A stretch of DNA of 29,531 nucleotides from Apostichopus parvimensis (Eukaryota; Echinodermata; Holothuroidea; Aspidochirotida; Stichopodidae). The position numbers were made by a program, and so were the translations under genes. The notes under the pieces were generated by a model. The model saw nothing but the letters and a program-made list of their open reading frames with translations, made no database searches and was not told the DNA's origin. Below are positions 20,901 to 29,160 of the stretch, one piece after another (the stretch's first letter is position 1; each line of letters starts with the position of its first letter). The DNA lies in the NCBI GenBank assembly GCA_000934455.1, contig KN889217.1, positions 44,848 through 74,378 of the forward strand. The letters run 5' to 3'.

Positions 20901-23900
20901 TTTAATCAGACGACAGGCTGATGGTTTAAGAGATAGTCGAAACGAGTCGAAAATTGAGAATCATACCTCCGACATGAGTTCGTCAGACTTTTCCTCGACT
21001 TTTTGAACGACCTCATATCTATTGCACCTAAAATAGCCTCCGGTTGCTGAACTATGCTTGCTCCAGGGTTCCAGACAGACCCAACAAAAATCATATTTAC
21101 ACTGAAAGGAGAGAGAGAGAGAGGAGTGTTATATGGTACTGTCCAGTCCTCGGCTTCATTTGACAGAAACAGAGCGTGTGTCGACTGCTACCGTCACCAA
21201 TTCTCGACCTTCACCCTGAAATGACACCCTGCCTCCCTAAACTGTCTAACCTGTGTGCATTTCATGTGGTTACATTCTTTGTCCTTTCTGAATGGGAGAA
21301 TTGCACTTTGGACAAGGCTTGTAGTTTGTAACCAACCACACTTGTGACAGAACAGAGCGTGTGTCGACTGCTGCCCTCACAAATTCTCGACCGTTACCCT
21401 GACTACCCCACCCCTGCCTCCCTAGACTGACTGACCTTTGTGCATTTCATGTGGTTACATCCTTCGTTCTTCTGGATGGGAGAATTGCACTTTGGACAAG
21501 GCTTGGAGTTTGTCACCAACCACAGACAGTTGGCCGCCGTTTCCGTCTCCTCCTCGGTCTTGTTCACTGCGAGAAGCAAAAATAAACTAACGTTTAAAAC
21601 AATTTGAAATTTAATTTGTGAAAGTGATGAGAAAAAAAAAACATTATTCAGATGGTTGGCATACTCGCTCATGTGGTTGCTTTCTTTGTTACTTTCAATA
21701 TAGATCCATCATAGACATTAACCTTCACCTTACTTTGCATGGGGGGAGGGGAAGGACGGGGGACTGGAGAACAGTAACATCCACTGCACTAGTAGGAAAT
21801 TCCCAATTTGTTCATGAGTTATGTCAGTTTGGGTAGAGGAACGGATTCATTTATAATCATAGTCTTGTGAGAAGAATAAAAAATACTTCCTGAGGAAAAA
21901 AAAAATTCTGATGAATTTTCCATAATATCAGCTGACTCTTGAAAACTTCCAGATGTAATAATGATGACTTACGGCTCTCTGGTTGTATTTCCTTGATTTT
22001 GTCATTCCATTTCCTCCAGTTCTCGCAGCTGCACGGGGCGTGTGGTTCCCCACAACAATCCCTGCAGTGAGAAAGAAACTTGTTCAGTAAGGGGTTTGTA
22101 AGGTAATAACAGTACTTGATGGGTTAGGGAGAGGGGAGAGGGGACGGGGGAAAGGATGGATGATGGTTCCATAATGCAATTTCCTAACAAGGAAAAATTA
22201 ACAAAGAGTTTAATAAAAGTGATGATCGTTTAGAGTAAGGTGGGTGGGGTGGGGGAGAGAAAAGATGGTTCACTACTGCAATCTCTGAATAAAGGAATAG
22301 TGTGTTAACTTAGAGGTTTGTCAGAAAATAAGCACTGGATAGGTCAGGGGGTGGGGTGGGATAGGGAGGGTGAAGGGGATGCTTCCCAACTACAATCTCT
22401 GAGTTAAAACAAGTTTGTCAACTAAGAATGATAACAGAGATCGGCCATCCACTGTGAACCTGTGATATGGATGTCACACACTACCGGTAGAGAAGAGACC
22501 GAAATTGTCACTTCCACAGGAGACGTATTTAAAAGGGTGGGGAAAAGTGGAGGGGGGAATGGGGGAGGGAGAATGTTGAAGAGATAGATTATCAATTGGG
22601 TAGGGTATAAACTCTTACCAACAGAAAAAATGCCCAGATCCACAATCCACTGCCCTAGACATCGGCGGGGGAGAGTTGGGGCTGGACGATGACCCCCTAT
22701 GGCTGGAACTCTCGGAGGAGATGTCGGGAATCTTTACAGCTCGACCACATTCCACTTTCGGACACCACTTCAAATTTGGATTACTATCCACGAAGGCCTG
22801 AGTAAACAAAAATTGGAAAATAGCTGCTCTTTCAACATTATTTCGTTGTTGAAAAAAGTTCAATCGCTACATTTGCAAGATAATGTACTTGTCATGGGTT
22901 TAACAGAGGCTGTATCAAAACGAATAAAAGTGATGCATTTTGAATCAAACCAATTGTTTGAGCCTGGAAACCGACTGACATGAAATGCTACAGCATTTTA
23001 CGCAGTTTTAAGTCTCTTCGTCTCGTTTCACCGGTGCTTTTCTGCGACAGAGATCTTTCCAAAATTAAATGAAACTTGAACTGTTATCGCATGAAATGAG
23101 TTTCATCATAATGCAATTTATGGCATCACAAAAACATTCTGAACCACATAAAAACAATCCATTCATGTAATTTTCTTCTTTTTTTAGCCAATAAAAATGT
23201 TTTATTAGCTCAAGAAAACTTGTGCGATCGACTCTATGTAATCTTAGTAGGTCACGCTTCTCACTGCTGACTCGAGTACCGAAACTTTTTTCACACATTT
23301 TTTTTTATTTGTTGCTTGAACTAACAGCGACAATTCCCGAACCGTGACAGATAAACAAAATTGCAAGAGGGAACAGACAGGAAAGTAAAATTGGTAAATC
23401 AATGGAAAACCTCCGAGGGGAAAACTTTCATCGATGGAGTGTGACGATATTAGAAGCAAGGAGATGAGAGAAATAGATCAAACTTCGTATGTATCATTTT
23501 TGGGGCAATAATGAAAGATCAAGGTTTGAACTAATCATAATTTGAAGAGTTTAAAGATATTAAAGTAAACAGTGTCAAAAGCCGCTTGCAAAAAGTAACA
23601 GTCATAAGGATTTTACAAACCAAAAAAACTGCGAAAGGTGTTTAGCCTTTGTTTAAGGGTAGATTTTGAGCGAGACAACTGAGGCTGTAGGACTACAAGA
23701 GGTATTCGTCTTATAAGGGTAAACGACATCAGCGCAATATAATACCTTGGTAGCATATTTATTCAAGATAGGTACAATACCACAATTAGAGTAGTGTACA
23801 TCCACCTGAATTGTCGTAAAATAGTCCTAAATGGAACTACTAATTAAAAGTGAATTTCTTGGGCAGTTTTTCAACCATGATTGTTCTGTTTGATGTTCAG

Positions 23901-26900
23901 ATGTCGAAGAGCATAAATTCAACTACTGATGGTCTAAAATCGAGAGGACTGAAGATGATTATAAAGCAATTTAGAAATTCCTGAGTGAAAAGGGAAGATT
24001 CCTCAGCGAGACTGAATGGGATGGGATGTGGGTGGGGGGGGGGGGGGGATGGGGGTGTACTATGCTAAACTTTGACCTCTTCCAACTCAAAATCAAAAAG
24101 ATGATCATGTTGGCAAAAATTCAATGTGAAAGCCCCAAGCCATCAGCTATCATATGGTCGGTTGGACATGTCAGTTGAAAACTTCTATTACGCTCTAGTA
24201 GCCATGGAAAGTAGACGAATTCGAAGTATGTAAGTAAATGGAGTGATTACTTGTGGTACAAGACCTCTGCCACCCGACATGATCAACACTAGTTATAGCT
24301 TTACGAAAATTACAATATAGAAGTATCGATGAGAATTAGTTGAGACTAGTGGAACACTAGTATTTGTTACTCAGAGTTTCACGGATTGAGCGATCATCAG
24401 ACAACTGTGACACGTTGCAAATTTTCCATAAAAGTTAGTACAGAGCTAACGAAAACCTCAAGAAACATAAAACCAGAGACGAGTAAAATGTCAAAAGCAA
24501 TTAACGCCACCCTTTTACTTGGAATTGTACCGTCCATATTGTACACTTCATAATAGAAATCTCAATATCCAAATTTTTTTTGTATTCCTGTATCAAGCAG
24601 ACTTCCTATCCCAAAGTGTGTGTATTGATATAATCTTGGTCTTACTGTATATATCAATGGTGTAAATGAATACATTTAATGTACACTGTGAACAATTTCT
24701 TAGAACTTTATTTGGACACACACAAACTTGTAACTTCATATCATTGGAATATGAGACGTAGATTTGAAAAAAAACCCATCTAGAATGCTAAAAGCAAACA
24801 CAATGAATTCTTGGAAGCATGAACATACATTCTTAAAACATTATCAAAGACAGTTGCAGGTCTTGACATAAGCCTCAAAAAGGGCATGGCAAAAATGCCA
24901 TTGGGTAATTTCCAATTGTGAAGGGCATGACGGCAAATGGGAAGGGCATGACGGCAAAAATGAATTTGTGTAAGGGCACTGACGGCATTTTTTGTCGCGA
25001 AATTCTTACTTCATTTTGGAGCAGTAAAAGTGTCTAATCAGGCCATTTAATTATGAATAATTAAACAAATACAAGGATAAAGCTTTTTTTTTTGTCTTGT
25101 TTAGAAAATATTTTCTACCTTAACATCTGGTCAATGCAAGCACACTTTTCCGATGCTCTAGACATCTCATGTTGTTTGCTGTTGGTTATTTCGAGCCCTG
25201 CAGTTGAGGCTTTTTCATTTTCCTTACATGTTGGGATCTTTTCCCAGGTAAAGGGTGGGTGGGGGAGGGGGGGGAGCACCTCCCAGTATTAATTTTTGCT
25301 CTTTCATTTTACTCCGTTACATTTTTTTTGATCATATTCATCTCTTTCTCGCAATTGTTCCTTACATGCAATGGCTGTTTCTTATTATCAGGGAGTGCCT
25401 TTCGTCACAAGTCCACCAGTGTATCGTTTATTCTATCCTTCTCATATTTGACTTGTTCCTAAAACCTCCTTCTCCTCCTCGTTTAATTTATTTTCATTAG
25501 ATATGAGGTGTGATAAATAAGCAACACAACTGCGACCTAGGAAGAGAGGATGTCACATGATATAAAACCCGTAACCACTGACTATACAATCGGACTAGTA
25601 AACTCAACTGGGTTGTATTAATTTTACTGACCTTAATATCAAAATGTTGGTATCTGGTGGACATATCGGGAGATACGATTTTCTCGATAATTTCTAAAGG
25701 AACCAACTTGAAGCATTCAAAGGCCGGACAGAGTATATCCGTCGTACTGCCCTCTTGGATTTTATAGGTAAGATATCTAAGGAACAAAAATATATATATA
25801 TATATTTTTAAAACCATAAAAAATAGAGAATATAAGTATGAAAATATTGTCATATTTGTCTTCAGATCAACTCAAAATTTGTATTTCGTTTAATTCTAGC
25901 AAAGTAAGCAAATTAGCATACAGTGCACATTTTTCATTTTAACACAAACAGACAGAGATATTGACAGACAGACATATGGACGGACAGACAGACAGACAGA
26001 TAGACTGAATAAATGATAGCATGTGGTGTATAAGGAGGATGTGATCCTAATATGAAGAACAAAATAAACAGTCCCAGGCAGAATGGTAAAACAAACATCC
26101 TTGTGAAACTTAACAAGCAAAACTAGCAAACCTTGCAGTAATGAGAGAGAACTGTTATAGTTTAATTACCATACCACATCCTACAACATATCCTGTATTA
26201 CACACAGGACCATATAACATCTGTTCAGTTTTGGCCATTTTGAGTTTTGTGTTACTAAGGATACTTTTAAATATATCAAAATAAATGTCAAAAATCATAT
26301 GCCTGCAAAATTAAATAAATACAAGCACTTTCCGATAATAATCTGCAATACCAATTTGGCCTTTATCAAGGATTTTATATTTCATTTTACTTTCGTTCCT
26401 TTTTTTCTAACATTCTATTCGACATATTCATCAAAGAGTACAAAGTAATTTTCAAGAGAAAAACACACTTATTTTGGAGAGATTTGGCAATTTTGTGGAG
26501 GTTTCACAGCATTTCCAATAAACTCCCCAATACATCTTCATACAGGTGAATTAAATCAATGAAATCATTACCTTTCCCAGCATTCCTTGCAAAAGAGATG
26601 AGAACAAGGAATGTTGATGAGTGGTTGATCCAATAAAATGTCCTTGAAACAAATTGCACACTGTGAAGAGAACAAGGAGACTTTTTCAGATAAACTGTCA
26701 TGCTTGCCTACTTCATTGTCTGCCTACACATATACAAGAGTTTATTTCTTACATCATAGATTTACTATTTGTTAGACTTAATTAAATAAATTTTCAAATA
26801 ATTGTAATGACTGTAATGGTAATGTAAAGTTTACAAAACTGTAACTGTAAAACTGTAACTTAACTGTAAGTATAAGAAAATTCTGTTCTGCATTTTTAGG

Positions 26901-28756
26901 TACATGAATTATTGAAGAAAAGAATATAGAGTCTGAAAGAGTCGTGCAACATATCCATGGATACAAGCTTTGTGATCGTCTTTATCGTACACGTAATTTA
27001 AGAATGACATTACATACTTGCTCTTGCTCTAGAAATGGCCTACTCTAAATAGGCTAGACCCAGGCTGTTCTAGCTAAATAAGACCTAGCCTATTCTAACT
27101 GGGTTAGACATAGACTAATGAAGTTTACCAGGCCTAGCCTACTCTAGCTTAACTAGGCCTAGCCTATTCTAGTTTAACTAGGCCTAACCTATTCTAACTG
27201 GGTTAGATGTAGCCTACCCTTAATAGCCTAATTTAGCTTGCCTACACCTAGCCTATTATAACTGGGTTAGACCTAGCCTAATACAGCTTAACTAGGCATA
27301 GCTTACACAAGCTTAACTAGAACTAGCCTATTCTAGTTTACCTAAACCTAGCCTTTTCTAACTGGGTTAGACCTAGTAACCCTACTCAAGCTTAACTAGA
27401 CCTAGCCTACTTGCCTAACCTGGCATTTCAAAAGAAACCAATCTTGAACTACTGGCTTTTGCCATAACTGACAGAGCAGTAATCAGTGGTCAATGGATCA
27501 TTAATAGTGTCCAAATTTGTGAAAATTAGAAAGATAAAACTGAATTTAGAAAGAAGAATTGAACTCACACTCATGTTTTCTCTGAATCCTCTCCTAAGAG
27601 TGCCTGGCTCGAGTGATGAGAGGCGATGTTCTGATCGAAGGCCATCTGGATTCTCTGGAGGTTTGACCCCGCTGCTTTCGCAGCACTCCTTTGGGTCCGA
27701 TATCCAGGCCTCGAGAAGCTGTTCTCTGGACCAATCTGTCAAATGTAAACAGAAATCAGACATTTTCTAAGTGTACTCTTAGACAGTAGCGGATTAAGGG
27801 CGGGGCAACAGGGGCACGTGCTCCGGGCGCCCCACATTTTGGGGCCCCCACATTTAGAGTATCCTAAACTTTACAAAACTGTCGTAATTGTGATCCACAA
27901 AATTCTTAGCATGTAACATTGAAGTGATGCGTTTCCCATGCTGTTTCACTGACTGAATATTATTCACTACTCGAATCAAGGCAGTCACTAATCAGTCTGG
28001 GAGACTGGTAAACCTCAGTATTCTAGCTGTCGAAAGTGACATTTTAAATTCTTTGAAACACGATGAAATACTCTCTGAATTTGCAAGCATGAAAGTGCGG
28101 AAAAAATACAGACTATAGGGCCCCCCACACAATTGCGTGCCCCGGGCCCCCCACACGCTTAGTCCGGCCTTGCACTAAGACGACACTAAGCAGTCACATG
28201 TGCATGTGGGAAAAGCCGAACCGCTTGTAACTCGCCATTCGCGTCGAGTGGCGATCCCATTTACAGTTTTAGTTCATTTTGGACTTACCACAATTGGAAC
28301 ACCATTTCAGATGGGAAAACCAGGATTTCTCCAAGATAAAAAAAAAACACCTTATTACATTGGTCTGCTAGGAATCGAACCCACCAACGTCACAGAAGCT
28401 AGGTTTCATTTTCATTTTCTAAAACCACCGTTTTTATCCAGTCATAAGATATGTGATATCACTTAAAATTTAACTTAGGCTATACAAGTCTAAACAGATA
28501 CTTGTTAAATCTTTAATTCCCATTACAGGTTTGAAGAGGTGACTTTTGTATTTAAATTAATTTGGTCATGTTACAAACCACAAGCAAAGAATATACAAAT
28601 AGAATTTTAAAAGTTTCAAAGAGAACAGATCAAGTTACCATAATGTCTAAGAAGAGCCTCGGATGTAAATAATGGAACTCTCAACATATCGGCCGTCTCC
28701 ACCAGCAGTTGGTCCTTCTCTCCCTGGAGGTCCTGTGTCCGCATCCCAATGTAAGA
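13833..28756 (-). CDS. ankib1: ANKIB1-like RBR E3 ubiquitin ligase, 5'-truncated by window (17 exons)
   Basis: ANKIB1 is an Ariadne-type RING-between-RING ligase that takes ubiquitin from an E2 onto its own RING2 cysteine before passing it to a substrate (family knowledge). The 17 visible exons total 3318 nt in a single frame ending TGA at 13833-13835, giving 1105 residues. In order: conserved linker after the ankyrin repeats (1-95), RING1 (about 96-150), IBR (about 174-245), RING2/Rcat (about 286-332) with putative catalytic Cys299, Ariadne-like helical region (about 350-450), basic segment (449-528), UIM-like motifs at 529-543 and 700-713, and a disordered tail (720-1105). Vertebrate ANKIB1 is about 1089 aa in full; adding roughly 260 ankyrin-region residues here would give nearly 1370, because the C-terminal half is enlarged. 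All internal splice sites are GT-AG. The ankyrin exons lie beyond 29531. Confidence 0.95.
15432..15494. repeat. AATA and AAAG microsatellites
   Basis: Runs of aaat/aata units (about 15436-15470) pass into aaag units (about 15468-15494) in the intron between the last two ANKIB1 exons. Confidence 0.8.
15560..15932. mobile_element. TTAA-flanked MITE, copy 2 (piggyBac-like)
   Basis: 373 bp (flanks included), bounded by TTAA at 15560-15563 and 15929-15932. The left end AGGGTGTGAAGACTCGC and right end GCGAGAGTCTTCACACCCT are near-perfect inverted repeats. It is homologous to copy 1 over its whole length and carries no transposase. It sits in the ANKIB1 intron immediately after the UIM exon. Confidence 0.82.
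15956..16042 (-). CDS. ankib1: ANKIB1 exon: conserved UIM
   Basis: Reads [20 protein letters not shown] then [23 protein letters not shown] fits the UIM consensus and corresponds to DPNILLAIQLSLQES in human ANKIB1. UIMs bind ubiquitin through the Ala-Leu-Ser face. The donor AAG|GTAAGA is only 23 bp from the end of MITE copy 2. Confidence 0.92.
16123..16604. mobile_element. hAT-like non-autonomous element in ANKIB1 intron
   Basis: Begins CAGGGATGTGCCCAGGAT and ends ATGGGCACATCCCTG, inverted repeats of about 14 bp with one mismatch near the inner end. The direct flank tacata occurs on both sides (16117-16122 and 16605-16610); only 6 of the 8 bp expected for hAT are identical. Internal copies of gtgctgggcgg near the right end are probable subterminal repeats. 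No open frame for a transposase. Confidence 0.7.
16654..17172. repeat. Minisatellite, about 42-bp unit, about 12 units
   Basis: Units contain the conserved core CCGGATATATTTAC followed by a cgccttacacccccagca-like half. Spacing of the core is mostly 41-43 bp, with one shortened 30-bp unit (about 16804 to 16834) and shorter units near 17040-17090. It makes long open frames in several frames on both strands, which are not genes. Confidence 0.92.
17224..17270 (-). CDS. ankib1: ANKIB1 micro-exon (47 bp)
   Basis: Between acceptor aatctgcag and donor AAA|GTGAGT it reads [16 protein letters not shown]. It keeps the frame between the previous exon and the UIM exon. In the other frame it reads [15 protein letters not shown], which would lose the downstream UIM. 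The 42-bp minisatellite starts about 50 bp after the donor. Confidence 0.7.
17355..17489 (-). CDS. ankib1: ANKIB1 exon: folded-looking segment of unknown type
   Basis: After cgtttctttag it reads [20 protein letters not shown] then [20 protein letters not shown] and IQIG. The frame is open from the upstream exon and leaves with TG of a split Cys codon at GGTTG|GTAATT. The use of an alternative donor four bases earlier (ATAG|GTTGGT) would put the next two exons out of the UIM frame, so the later donor is chosen. The aromatic-rich, helical-looking sequence does not match anything I recall in vertebrate ANKIB1. Confidence 0.75.
17547..17712 (-). CDS. ankib1: ANKIB1 exon: Ser/Pro/Gln linker
   Basis: Reads [32 protein letters not shown] and a Pro/Ser/Gln stretch, ending [19 protein letters not shown] resembles a helical, weakly UIM-like stretch but lacks the acidic start. 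Phases 1 in, 2 out at GAG|GTAAAC. I recognise no domain. Confidence 0.8.
17926..18080. repeat. Pyrimidine/C-rich tract (G-rich on the gene strand)
   Basis: About 150 bp of tandem cctcccctgctcctcc-like units with few G. On the ANKIB1 sense strand it is GGGGAGGAGCAGGGGA-like and may form G-quadruplexes in the intron transcript. Confidence 0.75.
18264..18402 (-). CDS. ankib1: ANKIB1 exon: first UIM-like motif
   Basis: Opens with [15 protein letters not shown]: an acidic start, L532, A535-I536, S539 and a trailing acid fit a ubiquitin-interacting motif (e..L..Ai..S..d). A Pro/Ser-rich linker follows. Human ANKIB1 is annotated with one UIM, which matches the later exon, so this may be an extra one. 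Ends in phase 1 at GAG|GTGAGT. Confidence 0.88.
18640..19370. repeat. Degenerate tandem array, about 125-bp unit
   Basis: The marker ataaccggctggaacatgg recurs at about 18814, 18939, 19064, 19186 and 19314, with a second marker gaaatgtaatcatctgcaat between. A final partial unit (aataaccggctgttaaac) reaches to within about 15 bp of the exon at 19385. Units differ by many substitutions, so it is an old array. Confidence 0.85.
19385..19624 (-). CDS. ankib1: ANKIB1 exon: conserved basic segment and acidic end
   Basis: The 240-bp phase-0 exon reads [20 protein letters not shown] then [20 protein letters not shown] and ...DDSDEDV-like acid at the end. LRTPR.K......RK..FL..V..G matches human ANKIB1. 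A 125-bp tandem array extends to within about 15 bp of its donor. Confidence 0.93.
20131..20200. repeat. (TA)n and (CA)n microsatellites
   Basis: A TA run (about 20132-20148) is followed by ca runs (20155-20164 and 20171-20198), 37 bp from the donor end of the exon at 20235. Confidence 0.85.
20235..20368 (-). CDS. ankib1: ANKIB1 exon: Ariadne-like helical region, part 2
   Basis: Reads [20 protein letters not shown] then [13 protein letters not shown] and ...QIFEFMQ. R.L..SYPYG.FLE..... is the most conserved motif of the Ariadne domain. Ends in phase 0 at CAG|GTACCA. Confidence 0.95.
20527..20625. repeat. (ATT)n-like repeat beside an ANKIB1 donor
   Basis: ATT units pass into degenerate tttcattgttcttattg units that run to about 10 bp from the exon donor at 20634. 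The open frame of Ile/Phe here is an artefact. Confidence 0.8.
20635..20791 (-). CDS. ankib1: ANKIB1 exon: Ariadne-like helical region, part 1
   Basis: Reads [20 protein letters not shown] then [17 protein letters not shown] and a basic end ...NQAKKM. RFLHYY.R..NH..S is conserved with ANKIB1 and other Ariadne ligases, where this region is helical and autoinhibitory (known for ARIH1). Ends in phase 1 at ATGG|GTAAGA. An (ATT)n repeat begins a few bases into the intron. Confidence 0.94.
20967..21101 (-). CDS. ankib1: ANKIB1 exon: end of RING2 and Ariadne start
   Basis: After ctttcag it reads [20 protein letters not shown] then [20 protein letters not shown]. Cys307, Cys312, Cys315, with His322 and Cys332, complete the Rcat zinc sites. 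The start codon-phase matches the real RING2 exon. Ends in phase 0 at GAG|GTATGA. Confidence 0.95.
21163..21346 (-). pseudogene. Decayed tandem duplicate of the ANKIB1 RING2 exon
   Basis: A 183-bp period links this segment with 21347-about 21532: the flank agagcgtgtgtcgactgct and most of the RING2 exon recur at high identity. In the sense strand it reads [18 protein letters not shown], then a 1-base insertion shifts the frame and reaches a stop (TAA, plus 21270-21272), so the catalytic Cys codon is lost. The 5' part of the exon is missing, although a cacaag acceptor-like site and a GTTAGA donor-like site remain. Inclusion would frameshift the transcript. Confidence 0.85.
21436..21566 (-). CDS. 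ankib1: ANKIB1 exon: RING2 (Rcat) with catalytic cysteine
   Basis: Reads [20 protein letters not shown] then [20 protein letters not shown] and CTK. By homology with HHARI/ARIH1 the Cys in EGCNHM (residue 299, codon at 21457-21459) is the ubiquitin-accepting cysteine. A decayed tandem copy of most of this exon lies just downstream (21163-21346). Ends in phase 0 at AAAG|GTCAG. Confidence 0.95.
21973..22061 (-). CDS. ankib1: ANKIB1 exon: IBR domain, second part
   Basis: After ctcactgcag it reads [20 protein letters not shown] then [10 protein letters not shown]. Cys235 or Cys236, His240, Cys243 and Cys245 supply the remaining IBR ligands (compare WECLGEAHEPCDC in human). Ends in phase 1 at GCC|GTAAGT with a split Leu codon. 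Confidence 0.94.
22082..22570. repeat. Degenerate G-rich tandem repeats, about 110-120-bp unit
   Basis: Three related blocks, each with a G-rich core (near 22126-22156, 22238-22258 and 22346-22376) followed by ggttc.ctactgcaatctctga-like sequence, then a further G-rich stretch near 22538-22570. All lie in the intron between the two IBR exons. Confidence 0.6.
22619..22797 (-). CDS. ankib1: ANKIB1 exon: IBR domain, first part
   Basis: After tttactcag it reads [20 protein letters not shown], a Ser/Pro-rich insert, then [11 protein letters not shown]. Cys185, Cys190, Cys225 and Cys232 are IBR zinc ligands. The serine-rich insert between the Cys pairs (about residues 199-220) sits where human ANKIB1 also has a variable loop. 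Phase 2 end. Confidence 0.95.
24034..24048 (+). repeat. Poly(G) run
   Basis: About 15 consecutive G in a longer G-rich segment (24018-24056). It is slippage-prone and its length may be uncertain in the assembly. Confidence 0.75.
24877..24995. repeat. Degenerate GGGCATGACGGCAAA repeats
   Basis: Four to five copies of an aagggcatgacggcaaa-like unit lie in about 120 bp. They could be the subterminal repeats of an old transposon, but no inverted ends were found. Confidence 0.5.
25632..25776 (-). CDS. ankib1: ANKIB1 exon: RING1 C-terminal half and linker to IBR
   Basis: After gttccttag it encodes [20 protein letters not shown] then [15 protein letters not shown] and ...YQHFDIK. Cys141 and Cys146 complete RING1. 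It ends in phase 0 at AAG|GTCAGT. Confidence 0.95.
25790..25806. repeat. (TA)n microsatellite
   Basis: A TA run next to the acceptor of the exon at 25776, within the 3' end of the intron. Confidence 0.8.
25945..26003. repeat. (GACA)n microsatellite
   Basis: Interrupted gaca/cagacaga units in the intron between the two halves of RING1. Confidence 0.8.
26572..26660 (-). CDS. ankib1: ANKIB1 exon: RING1 N-terminal half
   Basis: The 89-bp exon reads [20 protein letters not shown] then HLFCKECWE. It gives the CxxC...C.H..C..C zinc ligands Cys96, Cys99, Cys114, His116, Cys119 and Cys122. It ends in phase 2 at AG|GTAATG. Confidence 0.95.
27030..27420. repeat. Degenerate tandem repeats rich in CTAGCCTA
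   Basis: About 390 bp built from variants of taggcctagcctattctag and ctattctaactgggttaga, recurring every 25-35 bp. It lies in the ANKIB1 intron before RING1. Confidence 0.8.
27569..27735 (-). CDS. ankib1: ANKIB1 exon: linker before RING1
   Basis: After ttgacag it reads [20 protein letters not shown] and on to RRGFRENMS, ending in phase 0 at AGT|GTGAGT. DW.RE.LLEAW..P..CC is a hallmark of ANKIB1 and resembles the UBA-like region of Ariadne proteins. Confidence 0.93.
27784..28172. mobile_element. Probable hAT-like non-autonomous element in ANKIB1 intron
   Basis: The left end CAGTAGCGGATTAAG and the inverted right end CAAGGCCGGACTAAG share 10 of 15 bases. Both ends continue into GGGGCAC/GGGGCCC-rich sequence with the motif gccccacattttggggcccc and its relatives. 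Flanks ctcttaga and cactaaga agree at 6 of 8 positions, as for a decayed 8-bp hAT target duplication. Confidence 0.55.
28345..28385 (-). repeat. tRNA-like fragment with B box
   Basis: On the minus strand GGTTCGATTCC (28381 down to 28371) precedes tagcagacc and looks like a tRNA 3' half. No full cloverleaf could be drawn. Confidence 0.3.
28639..28756 (-). CDS. ankib1: ANKIB1 exon: post-ankyrin linker (first visible)
   Basis: After ttgattcag it reads [20 protein letters not shown] then [19 protein letters not shown], ending in phase 1 at ATG|GTAACT. It aligns with YEGLRPQDL...LIVETADML..PLF in human ANKIB1. Start phase 0 implies that an upstream exon ends on a codon boundary. Confidence 0.93.
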
Positions 28757-28814
28757 CTGAATCAAAGAAAAGGGTTAAACAACAGAATGAAAAAAGGGTT
28801 GTTTGTTCGGTGAC

Positions 28815-28895
28815 ATCCCTATGTTCAGATGTCTCTATGTTCCAACGTCTCTATGTTCCGAAGTCTCTATGTTCCGACGTGTCTATGTTCCGACA
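28815..28895. repeat. Short tandem repeats, about 18-bp unit
   Basis: About five copies of tctctatgttccgacg (variants at the last bases) just upstream, in gene sense, of the first visible ANKIB1 exon. Confidence 0.8.
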
Positions 28896-28924
28896 AAAGC
28901 ACTTTTTTTTATCCCCAATTTGTT

Positions 28925-29160
28925 TGTACCAAGAAAACTAGTTTTGTGACCCCAATATTTTTGTGAGCAAATTTTTTTTGGAACTAAATCTTTTTTTGGA
29001 CCAACATTTTTTCGGACCAAATTTTTGGAGACCAAAATTTTTTCACGAATAAAAAAAGTGTGACCCAAACAGTGCTTGTGACCGAAAATTGCTTGTGAAC
29101 CGAAATTTGTTCTTTTGTGGTCCCGAAGTTTTGTCCAAAGAATTTTTGTTTGTACTGCCA
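28925..29160. repeat. T-rich degenerate repeats
   Basis: Repeated variants of gaccaaattttt and gtgaccgaaatt. The basic open frame on the minus strand (28883-29172) is a product of this repeat and not a gene. Confidence 0.6.

Larger units (their letters stand above)
22798..25631. other. Long ANKIB1 intron between RING1 and IBR exons
   Basis: A 2.8-kb intron, AT-rich, with no exon that fits the reading frame. It contains a poly(G) run (24034-24048) and the ggcatgacggcaaa repeats (about 24877-24995). Open frames at 25092-25500 are not supported by any splice or domain signal. Confidence 0.6.
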
